Position numbers and translations under genes: made by a program. 64,000 nucleotides of DNA from Tethya wilhelma (taxonomy: Eukaryota > Porifera > Demospongiae > Tethyida > Tethyidae): NCBI GenBank assembly GCA_964030475.1, contig CAXIPT010000007.1:207071-271070 (forward strand), written 5' to 3'. Within the stretch, counting starts at the first letter, position 1; each line of letters starts with the position of its first letter. Below are positions 34,118-46,444 of the stretch, one piece after another. A model generated the notes under the pieces. That model was not told where the DNA came from. It saw only the letters and a list, made by a program, of their open reading frames with translations, and ran no database searches.

Positions 34118-37100
34118 TCAATTATTTCTTTCTATCTCATCAGCTACACCATTTTGTCCTATTTTCTTGAGGGCTGTAACTAAGACACTCCATGTGAGCT
34201 GATGGCCACATTTCTTGATCACCTTGTCTTCTTTTCTCAACCAAGCTTCAACCATGTCACCAGGGAGCGTGGCCATATTCTTAAGCTTAAACACACCCAA
34301 CCCTAAGACGCTACCAAGTTGCATCATCTGAGGCTTGTCCAGCTTTTCCAAGTAGTGACAGATATCATACCAATCACTGTCATCTAAAGAATCATGAATA
34401 AACAATGTGGTATAATAATTACTGTGTGAGTAAATATTATTTAATTTGATTAGATAAGAGAGTGTGTCCATCAGTACATGTGTTTGCACTCACCAACAGC
34501 ATCAGAAGTAGGATCTGATGTTTGAGGAGCGCTGCTGCTGGCTGTAGGAGAGGCTGTTGCTGCAGCTGCACCAGCTGCACTGGCATTACCACTGGTCTTA
34601 GAGTCCTTTTGAACCTTGACCTATAGATACATGCAAAAAGAATTAAACACAGGTTTTAATTATCATGACATTGTTGTATAAAATCAGTATGACATAATAT
34701 CAATGTTGTACACCACACAGCTTCTTTCGTGCTAAGTAATCTATTAAGTATTTTTGTACCTGATCTTGATTCCTCAGTAGCCAGTTGACATCATAGGTTT
34801 TGAAACACTGGGGACATTTTGAATCTGATGGTTGGTCCTCTCCTTCAAAATAGTTGATGTATTGTATCACACTGGTTTTTCCACACTGCCCACAGGGAGC
34901 CAGTAGAGGGCCGCCATAATATCTCAGTCCTTCCAGATTGCTGTGTAGGCAAATCTCTCTGAGGTATTTAGTATGGAAGGCATCCATGTGGTCAGTAGGA
35001 GTCCTTGGGTCAGTATCACTAGCACTGTGAATAAAAGAAAACAAACAAAATGAAATTATTAAGTTTAAGTTTGTATGATTTGACTTACAGTACAGCTATC
35101 TTCAGTCTGTGTTTCTCATGCTCCATTGTGATGCACCAATGACATTGGTCGATGTTCTTGAATTGGCACATGTTCTTCGACAGGTATGGTTTGGTGAAGG
35201 ATTTCTTTCTCTGAATGACGGCCAACAGTAGACACACCAGTCTGTGGTAGATCTCCCTGGGAAGAAACCGCTGGAAGTCAAAGTAGAATGTGGTCCACCT
35301 TGAACACTGTACAGGCTCCTCTGCGATCTTTTCTGGGAGTTTTCCGGGAACAAGATACTGTGATTGCTCGTCTGTAGCTGTAGTAATAGGAGAGAGTGCA
35401 TGTGCTGATGATTGTGGTGGTGCACTTTGGATGGACTTACTAGGAGATTCTGTCTTGATGCTTCTGATGGGGTATATCAGTGCTTCCGCCTGAAGCATGA
35501 GGCACATCTGGTGAAATGACTCCTCTATTGGCTCTCGATCTCGGAGGTATTCAGACCAGACAACTTTTAGAAGATCAGCTGTTGCAACACCTGTTTCACG
35601 GAGCTGGTTCATGTGCTTGCCTTCAAGTGTGGACCGAAAATTCAACTCCACTACATTCATCATGACATCAATCAGCCATTTTGGATCGAGTAACACCAGC
35701 TCTTCCAGCTCAGCATGCTCCTCTTCACTGATGAAGAGAAGAGGAAGAAATTCTGTACAAAAAAGAAAGAAGTAAAAATCAGTTCACAAAATTAGCACAT
35801 CTGAGTTATTATTCTTACTTACTGAGGCAGACCATCTTTCCTGTCTCATGGAAGAATTCCAGAATCAACTGTTGTCCTTTTTGGTCAGTGATACCACACT
35901 GTGTGGCTATCTCGAGCACCTCATCTATTTTGATGACTAGGGAGGACTTGCTTTGCTTCAACGATTCCTGCAATCTTACTAGTTGGTTGTTGAAGCGGAA
36001 CCAGGCGATCGGGTAGTTTTCACGTAGGAACGAGAGGTTTTGAGATGCATTTTGAATCTCCTCTTGAAGAGCCTTGGCTCCACTTGCTTCACGATCCTCC
36101 ATCTCTTTACCATCAATTGAATTTTCCACAGCTAAGAAGATCCTGTCCTTTTTAGGACCCATCATGTGAAGGTGACACGAACACCTGTCATCACTGTAGA
36201 TTTCCTTCACTAGTATCTTGTTGATCTCATTTAGCTTCTCGTCACTGATACGCTCCAGCTTGCCATCTTTCATCTGATCACGATGAGTGCCCACAATACA
36301 GACATTCTTCAGATGGGTCTTCTCTTTGCCAGGGACAGCAGGAAGAGTGTGGGCATGGATGGAGTGGAGCCAATACCTCAGCTCCTCAAAGGGGTTGGGC
36401 ATATCTGAAGGGACACCTTCCTGAGACTTTAACTTCTCCAGGAACAGAATGAGTTGCTTTATGCTGAACACCAAAAGGTACATTGCTCGTCTCGTGAGGA
36501 AGCAGTGGTGCATTGGACGGTACTCCTTTTGACCGGCAAAATCCAGAACATTGAGAATGAGTGCAACGTCTTCTTCATTCATGTCCGACTTTGAAAGAGC
36601 AGCCATGAGCTGTTGCTCGATTAGCTTTGCATGTTGGCTGCTGACTTTAGTGACAACTGCTTGTGTTGGTTGGCTGCTCTGGTTGGGAGTCAATGGATCG
36701 TCAGTGGTTGGTAGTTGCTCAGGGTTGAGGGTTTGTTCTGGTTTTTCAATTACTGCATCTTCATTTAAATTCTCGGAACTCTGGCTTTCAAAAATAGCTT
36801 TTTTAATCTCGATTTTATCGTCTTCTTCTTTATAATATGGGAATTTTTCTCTTTTTTGTGTCAATTCTGCAAAAGCCTTCCTCTTGGCAGCCATGTCTGT
36901 GAGGATCTGTTGGATCTCTGGCGTTAGCTTGGATAGCTCTTCCTCCAGGTCAGACTCTGTCACAGTTGGAGTGGGACTATCACTAGAAGCAAAGAGGTCT
37001 GTTGGTAGAGCTCCAATCACTCCTTCAGCAAACTGTTGATCTGCATGTTGCTGTACTGTGCTCTCATCTTTCTCGGCCCAGTCTTCAACCCCTACCTGAC

Positions 37101-38509
37101 GTGTGTCCACCATGGTATCAACAATCGCATTGTCAATTCCCCGTGTCGACTCCTGATCTGGGTTGAATGGCTTGTTGACCAGGAGGCGATAGAGGCTGGT
37201 CTTGCCAACCCTCTCCTGGCCCAATATGAGGAAATTACACCATGGAATCTTGGACTGCCCTTCCTCCAAGGCCTTGAAGTAGGCATCAACTGCTTCAGCC
37301 CCTCTCTTCATGATCTCAGGAGGGATAACTAGTACAAATAGCCAGATGCAAAATTTATCGTGTAATACCATGTAGTGGGACATTATGAAGTACATAATTA
37401 TACACTCACTGTCGTCTGGCTCAATGTCAGCAGGAAGGTGACCATCCTGTGGGGAAGAGAGACAGACTTAGTATAAAGGGTCAATGTGTGGTTTATGCAT
37501 GTATAGTATTATATGCACACAGTCACATCACCTGACTGTGGAATACTAGCCTTGTTCCCAGGCTCCCCTCCTGCTGAGATCTGAGGCTAGTGGAGGGCTA
37601 TGGTGTAACTGCAGTTTACTATACTTTAGACATCCATGCATGCATTTATGCAACAATCAAATCTTGTATGAATACACTTGGAGGCTATAATTGCATTCCA
37701 TAGGAACAATAGAAACAACAGCAGTCTACCAAACCAATCACTCAATTAACTATTGATAGAGAGCACCTGCAACGCACATGCAAGCACACAGACACAACAA
37801 CTGGTCATGCATAGCTAATATGCACTGGCTAGTCCAATCAGTGGCAAATGCATAGCTACCATTATATTCACCTTGTTAGGTATCAGTTTTATTTTCCCAT
37901 CTTTCACTAGAATGGTGATGACAGAACTGCTGGATTTCTTGTAGGCGACGTGTAAAGCAGTGTTCCCCTGTGTTATGCAAACCATTTTGAACAATAATAC
38001 AATCATATCACTAACATAACCTAGATAATAACTTGTGGAGAGTTAGTGAGTTTTTCACCTTGGAATCTTGTGCGTCACTTTGAAGCCCCTTCTTAAGGAG
38101 CAACTCAACAAGAGATGACGAGTCATTCTTGGCTGCCAGATGTAGAGCACCCTGGCCATTCTCATCACATACAGCTGTGTCAAGCTGGTCCTGAGTAACA
38201 AGTGCTTCCACAGCTGCTACATTTCCACTGCTACAGGCTGTCAACAGAGGAGTGAGGCCAGTCTGAGAGTTAGAGAGAGTATAGAGACAACCCCCAGTAA
38301 GTAAGTTATAAGTTCATTTGATTGAGAGAATGAAATAATAAATTTTCATGAGTTGATTTTTTTTTTGCATAAATCAAAGAAAAAAATAATCACATTTGTT
38401 TTGTAATTCAGCATCATATCACATATTTGGTTCTCCAACAGCCATTTCAGAGTTTCACTTTCAGAATAAGAATCACAGGCATAATGGAGAACTGTTCTTC
38501 CTTCCTACA

Positions 38510-38544
<35 letters not shown>

Positions 38545-40986
38545 CAAAATACCTTGTCTGTCATTTCCAGTAGATTGGTAGCTTGCTGTGTTACTCCACC
38601 ATCAATGTTCACCAGTCGTTGCGCAAGTTTGAGGTTATCTTTGCTACAAGCAACATGAACAGCAGTCACACTGTCCTGGAGGTGTATACACATACACAGT
38701 AACAACCAATTCAACAATCTCTACACCTAGCTTTTACTAAACCTTGTTCTTGTAGGAAGGGGAGGCACCATTCTTCAGCAGAACGTCCACCATCTTAGTG
38801 TCTCCATTAGCAGTGGCAATCATCAGAGGAGAATATGAGTGCTCAATGGACGATACCTTCAATGGAGAAAACACACTAGTCATTTAACTTACCAACAAAC
38901 GGACAAACCTACATTGGGAGAAGAACTGTGACCCAAGAAGTCCAGTAGTGGACTACCATCGTCTGGCTGGGAGGAGTAGGAGTGCTCCTTCACTAGTGTC
39001 AGAGCCCTTTCAACTGAAGCAAGGAGACCACTCTGAACAGCTTTGAGGATGATGTTGGAGAGCCCAAGAGCAGCTTCATCTGGAAAACAACAACTTTAAA
39101 TAAACAAAAACGCATTTTACAACCCCTCCAATAGCTCCTGTAGTAAAGAACACGCACAAATTAACATCGCGTAGTTTAACATGACCACAGATCTGCATCT
39201 CATTACCAACGTGCATATCATAATAATGGTTGACAAAGAAGCTGCAAAGAGACATGTGAGGCCATAACAGCTAGCATGGACGTCAGAGACGTCTCTTTAG
39301 AGGTGCAAAATATTGCTCTTAATTTGTACAACAAGTTTAAGGTAGTAAGGAAAGAGTATAGCCATTGTAAAAGTTGCTAGACAGGAGATAATAGAAATTT
39401 TGTGTACAAAATGGCTGACAAAAGACAAAGGAGGTATGTGAGGCCATAGCAGCCAACATGGAGGTCAGAGAGGTCTGGTAAGAGATGCAAAATGTTGGCC
39501 TTACTTTTAGGAAGTGTTTAAAGCTGTTAGGGAATGTGCATGGTGAGTGTAGCTAGACAGGGGGTCAGAAACGTGTGGTTAGAGATGTAAAATGTAGCAC
39601 TTACTGTTTAGATGAAGTTTGAATGCTCTTGAAGAGCCCCAGACGTCGTGGGGGGCCCCTCCGATGGCCACTACATCTCCTGTGGATGTAGTGGCAGTGG
39701 AGGTACCCCAGAGGGGTATAGGGAGGTCATAGAAGGGGTGCCATTGTTGGCTGTTGTAGCAGTAGGCCATCATGGTGGACCTGATAGAACCTGCCCATCC
39801 TCCTATTGCTAGGAGGACTCCTTGGTGTGTCGTTAGCGATGTCCACTGTAGTGGGATGGCTGTCTCTGTCCAGTGGAGGGTTGAAGGAGACGCCATGATG
39901 TCATCCATGTTGCAGCTGTACATGGCTGTGCCTTGTCCATAGCCACCTGCCAAGAAGAGACGGCTGCCCACAGTTGTAGATGACATGTCGTTACATGGCC
40001 GAGGGAGGGGTGTTGTGGACAGCCATTGCCCTTGCTGGGAGACATAAAGTTCTACACTGTCTAGATTGCGGCCATTGTTCTCACCACCAGCTACAAGGAG
40101 GGCTTCTTTGTGTCCAACAGCGGAGGGTCCTTCTCTTGCTGTAGGCATCGGAGGAATGACGTTTTCTTTCCAGTTCTTTCTGTCATCTTCTTCATCACTT
40201 AGCAGCTGCCATATCTTGTTCATCTCTCTGCCACCAGGATACTCAATACCTCCAACTAACAGCAGGCGGCCATTGTAGATGGCTAGACCATAACGTCTTG
40301 TTGGTGTCTTAATCTTCTTCCATTGACTCCCTGCAGGGTCAAGGTACAATAATGTGGCCTCCTTCTCCTTCTCCCACTTCTCCCCCCACACATCACCCCC
40401 TCCGACGTAGACACGCCCATTGTACAATACTGACTTGGCAATGGACATCTCCCATGGCAACTGGGGTAGCTCCTCCCAGTCCATGGAGACGAGGGGGTGA
40501 GTGATGGCCACCTGCGACAAAGAAAACAAACACCATCTTCAACACTAGTAACTACTGCTTAGATAAAGTGCACACTCAGCGGCTAGTTGGAGTCGCAACT
40601 GCAACATCACTATAGCAACCGTTGCCATGGTGATAGAAATGTTTTTGGTTACAGCTAGCTCAGTGTTCTTTGTCAGAAGCTGAGCTTCCGACAAATAGCG
40701 CCATTTGTTATTTTCTACAAATAAACAACACACCAGCTGCGGGCAACCAATGATTCTTTTTTAGGCTTTTTTGGCAAAAGGAAAGAATTTTGGAAATAGG
40801 TAGGTATACCATTAGCTCCATTTTAAAGGTAAAATTACAATGTTGTAATCTGGCAGGCATTTATGAGGTGCTCATATAATAACAGTGAATTATTGCGTAT
40901 TCACACAGCAAACACTTGAACAAAATTTTCTCGTTAATTAATTTACCTACCTCAGTAACATCCAATTGTTCCTTTATATAATCCAT
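34118..40986 (-). CDS. Kelch-ankyrin-ROC-COR-death domain protein (ROCO family)
   Basis: Fourteen exons on the minus strand: 40951-40986, 39605-40511, 38913-39079, 38743-38856, 38553-38675, 38394-38504, 38059-38262, 37872-37967, 37410-37446, 35823-37328, 35089-35752, 34760-35024, 34494-34620, 34118-34383; 4623 nt, 1540 aa, phases closing. Order: MDYIKEQLDVTE; Kelch repeats (13-314: RVYVGGGDVW, RLLLVGGIEYPG, ALLVAGGENNGR, RLFLAGGYGQG, GVLLAIGGWAG); ankyrin repeats (about 320-590: TVLHYACD, GALHLAAKNDSSSLVELLL, GNTALHVAY); ROC GTPase (GQERVGKTSL about 633, switch II DFAGQKEY about 860, THRD about 945); COR; a CxxC...CxxC zinc-ribbon-like stretch (CGQCGK, KCPQC); an Ala/Ser linker; and a C-terminal death domain (DSDWYDICHYLEKL ... 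LTWSVLVTALKKIG). The ANK-ROC-COR-DD order is that of DAPK1, but with Kelch instead of kinase. Probably a cytoplasmic signalling scaffold/GTPase; ligand and partners unknown. Confidence 0.88.
39231..39575. repeat. Two-copy imperfect tandem repeat in Kelch-ROCO intron 2
   Basis: A unit of about 183 bp (copies starting near 39231 and 39414) shares TGTGAGGCCATA, CATGGA, GTCAGAGA and TAGACAGG in order. It does not translate into Kelch or ankyrin sequence. Confidence 0.55.
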
Positions 40987-41382
40987 AGCACACTCAACTT
41001 TTAAAAAACTGCATAATTTCAGCAAACGCTTGTGAAAAACTCAACTGACTTCAGCTACCACAAAAAACCCGACTCAACTGCTGTCTTCTTCCAACTGTTC
41101 TCTTGCCGCGCGCGCCTGAAATTGCGAGATGAGCCCCACCCACGTAGCTTAGTGGGTAATGATGGTCACTTGTCACCAACCACTGCATGAGACCATGTCA
41201 TGCTGAGGTTCACCTCAGGGATGCTCAATACAGTCTTATCTCACCTACATAATTATACTATTACTCTACTGTTTTTTACACTTGAGCCTATGCATGATTT
41301 TGAACTACTATGAAATTATTATAAATACAAAATGAGTGAAAACTGAACATATTATGTATGCATCATTCATGAGTGGGTGTGG
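40987..41382. promoter_or_regulatory. Kelch-ROCO 5' flank
   Basis: Contains CAACTGCTGTCTTCTTCC, GCCGCGCGCGCCTGAA and GAGCCCCACCCACG, all repeated with changes at 46920-47040. These are presumably promoter/5'UTR elements of the ROCO gene. The remainder is 3' flank of PELO. Confidence 0.45.
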
Positions 41383-42635
41383 CTAGTCTCCCTCGTCACT
41401 GTCCTGCTGGTCACTGTCCACCTCTAGCTCAGGAAGAGGGAACCTCAAAATGGCCGCCACCCCAGACAGCTGTCCAAGCTCTGTATTGAGGGAAAACATA
41501 AGAGACGAAGGTAAAGACAGACCTTGTTAGACAAAGATTCTATTTCTCTTCAGCTAGGGTAACACTACACGGAAATCTCAGAGAAGAATTCAAATAAACC
41601 TTCAACAAGGCTAGCACAACTCTACACCTTGTTTTAAGTTCAACTTTATAAAGTCTTTTAATTCATTTTATGCTTTGTATTTTGACAATCTGTTACCAAC
41701 AACCTCTCTACATACAAAGGACAAACAATACCACTTTATCAGGAGTCAATAAGTCAACTAACTCAAGCACCCGTAGCTATGAGCCTACATAACATCACCA
41801 ATATATTCCTATTGTTTCCAAGCACATATAACTGGATCAACATTAAAGTTCCAACTTACGTTCCCCTGAGACGTGGAGACTGGAGAAGATCCTCACTGTC
41901 CCCCCTCCCTCTCTCACACTCTCCACCAGCCTCACGTACCTCTGACGGGTGGGCACGTCAGCTGACCTGTCATGTGATTGATCAACTTATCATGTGATAG
42001 TCACACAAGTTTAAGATCGTATGGTTTTTCTTACCTGAATAACTCATCTGTGACCATCAGTGTTTCTATAGCATGGAGTCCATTGGCTCTTTCAACGTGC
42101 TTGATCCTATGAATATATTTATAAGAAAGGAATTAATTAAAACCATGCTTAGTAGGGGTCCTTTATATCTTACCCATAATAAGCACGGTCTGGTTCACTC
42201 TGTAACATACTGTAGAAACTTTCTAATGATTTTACTTCAGTTATTGCCTGCATGTGTATGTGAGTGTGTGAGAGGGAGGAAGTAAAACAACTTCAAAAGT
42301 CTGTTAATTGCATTCCAATCATGTGACCACAATACATTCCAATGGGGTTTGATCACATGCACCTATATGCTGAGTCAACAAACTCATGTTCATACTGTTC
42401 CTTCTCCATGCCTTAGTCCCCTTCCCCCTCCTCCTTCCCTCACACCCTCACACCCTCACCCCTCACCTTGGTGTCAGCCAACCTAGCTGCCACGGCTGGT
42501 GATGAGAGGACCTCTTTGAGAGCTTGCTTGTGACCAGAGGAGGAGTGCACTAATAAGAACTTTGGTTTGTTTTCAAGAAGAACTTTAATGTCCTGTTTAA
42601 CAGCCTCTGCAAAGACATGTTCATAGAACTGATCC

Positions 42636-42685
<50 letters not shown>

Positions 42686-44306
42686 AAATGCAAGCTAGCC
42701 ATTTTGACACGATTTGAGATCCACAAAAACTCACCTTCACAAATCCAGGACTGGCTACTAAGATACACTTGACCACGTCAAATCTAACATGTCTGAGGAC
42801 AGCTTGCATCAATGTGTCGTAGAATCTTTGAAGGGCCTGTGCAAGGGAAAGCCGATGAACAAACATAAGTGTACTTTCATTACATGCAGACAGACAGGGA
42901 GAGATATTTCTTAGCTCCCTTACCTTGTCGTGGTTGGTACAAGAGCCCATTCTCTTCCGAGGTATGTTCACCTCTATCCTGGCCCTAGTGATGGTCATAC
43001 TACTGGTCACCACACACACATGAGCCAGACCTGGAGCAGGAGACAGAGGGAAGGTCTCACGTGTAAACTAGTTTGGTATTAAAGTGGTTTTATTCCATCC
43101 AATATCTCTTACAGACCTCGCTAGTTTATATACACTTCATGTACTTCACTGAGTGATTGAAACTTTTTGTTTCAGATATTTTCAGTTGCTATTACGCACA
43201 CAGTGCCACATACTGGTTTTGTTTTTGCCAGTAAGTTTGCCAAACATCTTTTTCAATGTCATACCTTCTTGCATCACTAGAGCAGCTACATCGGCCGTTC
43301 TTGTTGGGTCACAGGCCATCTCTGGGGACAAGAAATGATCAAACAATGAAGGACACAACTCAACTCAGAGAGATGTACCACCTCCACATGCAGCACATGC
43401 AGTGGGTGGTACCTAGTCTGTCTGTTGCTATGACATCCCAACATCCCTTGGCCAGAGTGAACTTCTGGTTCAGCTGAAGATCTATCGTATGATAAGCACC
43501 CATCTACAAAACAAACAAAAAGGTTTTAATCTTCACAACTTTCAGTTTCAGTGCATTTAACTTATTATGCACACATACTTTAACATATTGGTTCTCCTGT
43601 ATATTCCGACCTTTGACCCTGAGCTGACAGGCGGGGGTATCGTACTCTATCCCCTCCACGGAGAGAGTGAGGGTGGTCCTCACCCTGCTGGTGGTGGAGG
43701 AACCAGTGGACGACTCATCCTTCACCTTCCTGGGGGGGATGAGAGGGGTGCATGATGTAGCTAAAGTCCATTTGGTTTGAGAATGCCGGCAGAAAAAATT
43801 GAAATAACTTTCTTATTATCCAACTGATTTCAAAATTTCAAGCACCATTGGAATGCACTTGTTCTTCTTGCTCTTCCAGCTTCCTAAACCATACCAGTCA
43901 AAAGTTGCCCAATAAGAAAACTATTGTGTGAATCTCATTATTTCACTTCCGGCAGCATTCTCAAACCAGATGGACATCTGATCATAGGTAATATAATTTA
44001 TGATCAGATTCTGATCGACTTAGAAACATACAACAAACTTGGATGTTTAATTTTGCAGCAAAGAAAGACAGAAAACACCTAACATTGTGTTTTGAGTGGT
44101 TGTACCTGATTGTGGTCGATTTAACACTGTCTCCAATAGCAACGAGGTTGTAGGCGTGCCACATGTCCTCAGGCTCCTCTGGGATGAGCACCACCTGCCT
44201 GGGGAGGGGAGGGGGGAGCAGAGGAGGGTAAGGAGTGAAACTGAAAGTGTGAAATCTATACTTACCCGTGCCCCGTTCTGTCTATGTCTCTGTGAACTAG
44301 TCTCAT
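41383..44306 (-). CDS. PELO: Pelota (PELO/Dom34), ribosome rescue factor
   Basis: Twelve exons on the minus strand: 44266-44306, 44106-44198, 43579-43729, 43413-43503, 43265-43321, 42924-43030, 42735-42836, 42467-42634, 42174-42247, 42035-42106, 41860-41966, 41383-41480; 1161 nt, 386 aa (human 385). Landmarks: MRLVHRDIDR, VLIPEEPEDMWHAYNLV, STGSSTTSRVRTTLTLSVE, CQLRVKGRNIQENQYVKMGA, VEVNIPRKR-like VNIPRKRMGSC, FDVVKCILVASPGFVK, ACDPTRTADVAALVMQEG and the acidic tail LELEVDSDQQDSDEGD-type end. eRF1-like but without GGQ; with HBS1 it splits stalled ribosomes in no-go and non-stop decay. Divergent from the NUDT6-like gene with 195 bp between ATGs. One intron carries foldback copy 2; another ends in a (CT)n tract. 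Confidence 0.95.
42636..42682 (-). repeat. (GA)n microsatellite at PELO acceptor
   Basis: Reads CT on the PELO sense strand, immediately before the acceptor CTCTCCAG of the exon starting at 42634. Confidence 0.9.
43766..43975. mobile_element. Foldback MITE-like element, copy 2
   Basis: About 210 bp with inverted termini GTCCATTTGGTTTGAGAATG and its near complement ending CTCAAACCAGATGGAC. Homologous to 32971-33196 along its length. Located in PELO intron 2. Confidence 0.7.
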
Positions 44307-44500
44307 GTTGCCTCGTTGTTACAATCTTCAGTTGTGATGTGTTTTACAATAGCCATGAGAAGAGAGGCCGACAACTTCTGTACAGCGGCGCTGGGAGATG
44401 GAAAAACGGGCCACGTTGGATCGTTTGTGTGGGCGTGGTTAGCCGACATTCTAATTGATGCGCACCTTTCCTTGCTGAGTCAGAGGCTGAGCTGTTTAAC
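44307..44500. promoter_or_regulatory. Compact bidirectional promoter of PELO and the NUDT6-like gene
   Basis: Only 194 bp separate the two start codons, so both transcripts must start here or overlap. GC-richer than its surroundings; GCCACGTTGG and GGGCGTGG are present. No TATA box seen. Confidence 0.6.
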
Positions 44501-44626
44501 ATGGAGAAAACTGACAAGCATGCTGCTGCAGCAGTGCTGGTGGGAGATAAAGACAAGTAGGCATATACAAAATGTATTTTTGCAACACAATATACCATCA
44601 TAAAAAAATACAATGACCTTTGACCT

Positions 44627-44693
<67 letters not shown>

Positions 44694-46444
44694 CTTTGTA
44701 CTTGTGTCCGTGCACCCTCTGTATCCATGGTTCCATGTGTGTAGTTTCAATGGTATCATTGTAAAACCTAAACATTATGGAGATATCACCCCAGACGAAT
44801 TTCAACAAAGATTAGCAAGTGAGTAGCTGGTTCAATATTTCTATCACTGTGTTCAAATTATAAAGTATATCGTGGCATCCAGCTCCTTGACATACATGTA
44901 CATTTAACCATTGGCTGTCATCCACACATATCTCTCTCCTCTGCTGCAGCCTCTCTTGGTGTGTGGAAGGCAGACGGGCGGAGAGGTGTCTGGGTGAAAA
45001 TTCTCCTTTCTCAGGCCGAGCTGGTACCAGTGGCCGCCAAGGTAGGACTGGACAATTCTATCTTTGTTGTGTACAATTCACAATGTGAGTGCTTCTTTTT
45101 TTTTTTGCTTCAATAAAGTTAGGTTTTCAGTTTCACCACACCCACCCGGAGTATGTGATGATGAACCACTGGTTGCCAGACAACGAAGAGAGTACACTAC
45201 CTTATTACGCCACACACAATGTCGGTGAGTCATGCTAGGTTCTCTATACAATGGAACCTATTGGACAGCTACATAGCCACTTGTACACACACTGCGTTTG
45301 AGTCTGCTACCTCCCAAATATTGGCTGCTTAACTCTAATCCCAATAAAATACTAATATATACAATACATGTGCATTGACCATGTATGCAAAGCTGGTCAT
45401 CTCATCTGCTGTGCTGCATGCTAATGATGTTCGGTTTCTTTTCTACAGGAGTGGCTGGTTTTGTTGTAAATGACAAGAATGAGGTGTTGCTGGTTCAAGA
45501 GAAATGGTTACGTAGTCTTAAAATACGACATTGGAAGCTTCCAGGAGGCGTGGCCGATCCAGGTTAGCCAGTCACATGATAGGCATGCGTGACTGTCACA
45601 TGACAATCACATGACACACAGGTGAGAACCTGTGGGAGACGGCCATCAGAGAGACGGAGGAGGAGACAGGGATCAAGACAGAGTTTGTTTCCATGCTCAC
45701 CTTCCGCCACATGCACGAGTATCGTTGGGGGACCAGTGACCTCTATTTCTGCTGCCTCCTGCGACCCCTCAACCACGACATCACCATCAACCCCTCAGAG
45801 ATAGCAGACGCCACATGGATGGATGTAGGTTGAGCCATAGCTTCCTTAGATTAGCTCCAGTTGTTCCAAAGGAGTTGGTTTGGCAAGAAATGATTCTTAT
45901 TGGAAGACACCTTCCAAAGTTGCCCTTTCTTCAGAGTTTTCACTGTACAATTGCATGAAAACTTATCTCTACAAACAATCCCAAACCTAAAGGAACCCTC
46001 CCAATGCCTGCTCACAAAAGACTGGTAAATTTGGCAAAAGGCTCAGCCACTCAGGTGACCTAGCCTTGAGATCTGGGGGTGGTAGGCTGAAACATTTGCT
46101 TGTCCCGTGACATACTTCTGAGTCTTTCTCTAAAGGATTGTGACGTTGACATGTGTTAATGATATTCACAGGTGGACAAGTACGTGGCTGATCCTGACAC
46201 ATTCCCCACTAATCGTATGATGGCTCAGGCGTACAAGGATGGGGTGAAGAGGGGATCGTTCCTCCAACCCCACGTCTACCCTCACTTCCTGCCCAACAGG
46301 AAGGACCAGGTCATGTACTTCATAGAGCAGTCTGACCTCACACCGTACGACCCAACTGCAAAGTCACATGACCAGACTAGCAAGTCACGTGACCAAGTAG
46401 ATACTGGAAGTAGCAAACAAGCTCAAACTAAATCTAATATTTAG
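44501..46444 (+). CDS. NUDT6-like Nudix hydrolase
   Basis: Seven exons: 44501-44556, 44745-44818, 44950-45041, 45119-45224, 45449-45562, 45622-45824, 46172-46444; 918 nt, 305 aa, in frame. The N-terminal part (FNGIIVKPKHYGDITPDEFQ, SLGVWKADGRRGVWVKI, LGFQFHHTHPEYVMM, HNVGVAGFVVND) resembles the NUDT6 N-terminal domain. The Nudix box is G-x5-E-x7-REUxEExGU (GVADPGENLWETAIRETEEETGI in two adjoining exons), so the metal-binding glutamates are intact. Nudix enzymes hydrolyse nucleoside diphosphate-X compounds; the substrate is unknown. The C-terminal 40 residues are Ser/Asp/Lys-rich and not conserved. Short introns; one ends next to a CT tract. Confidence 0.85.
44632..44687 (+). repeat. (CT)n microsatellite in NUDT6-like intron 1
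   Basis: Long CT tract about 60 bp before the second exon. Confidence 0.9.

Noticed and set aside
39231..39575. Repeat units in Kelch-ROCO intron as decayed Kelch or ankyrin exons
   Set aside because: Translation in all frames gave no Kelch GG or ankyrin TALHxA pattern.
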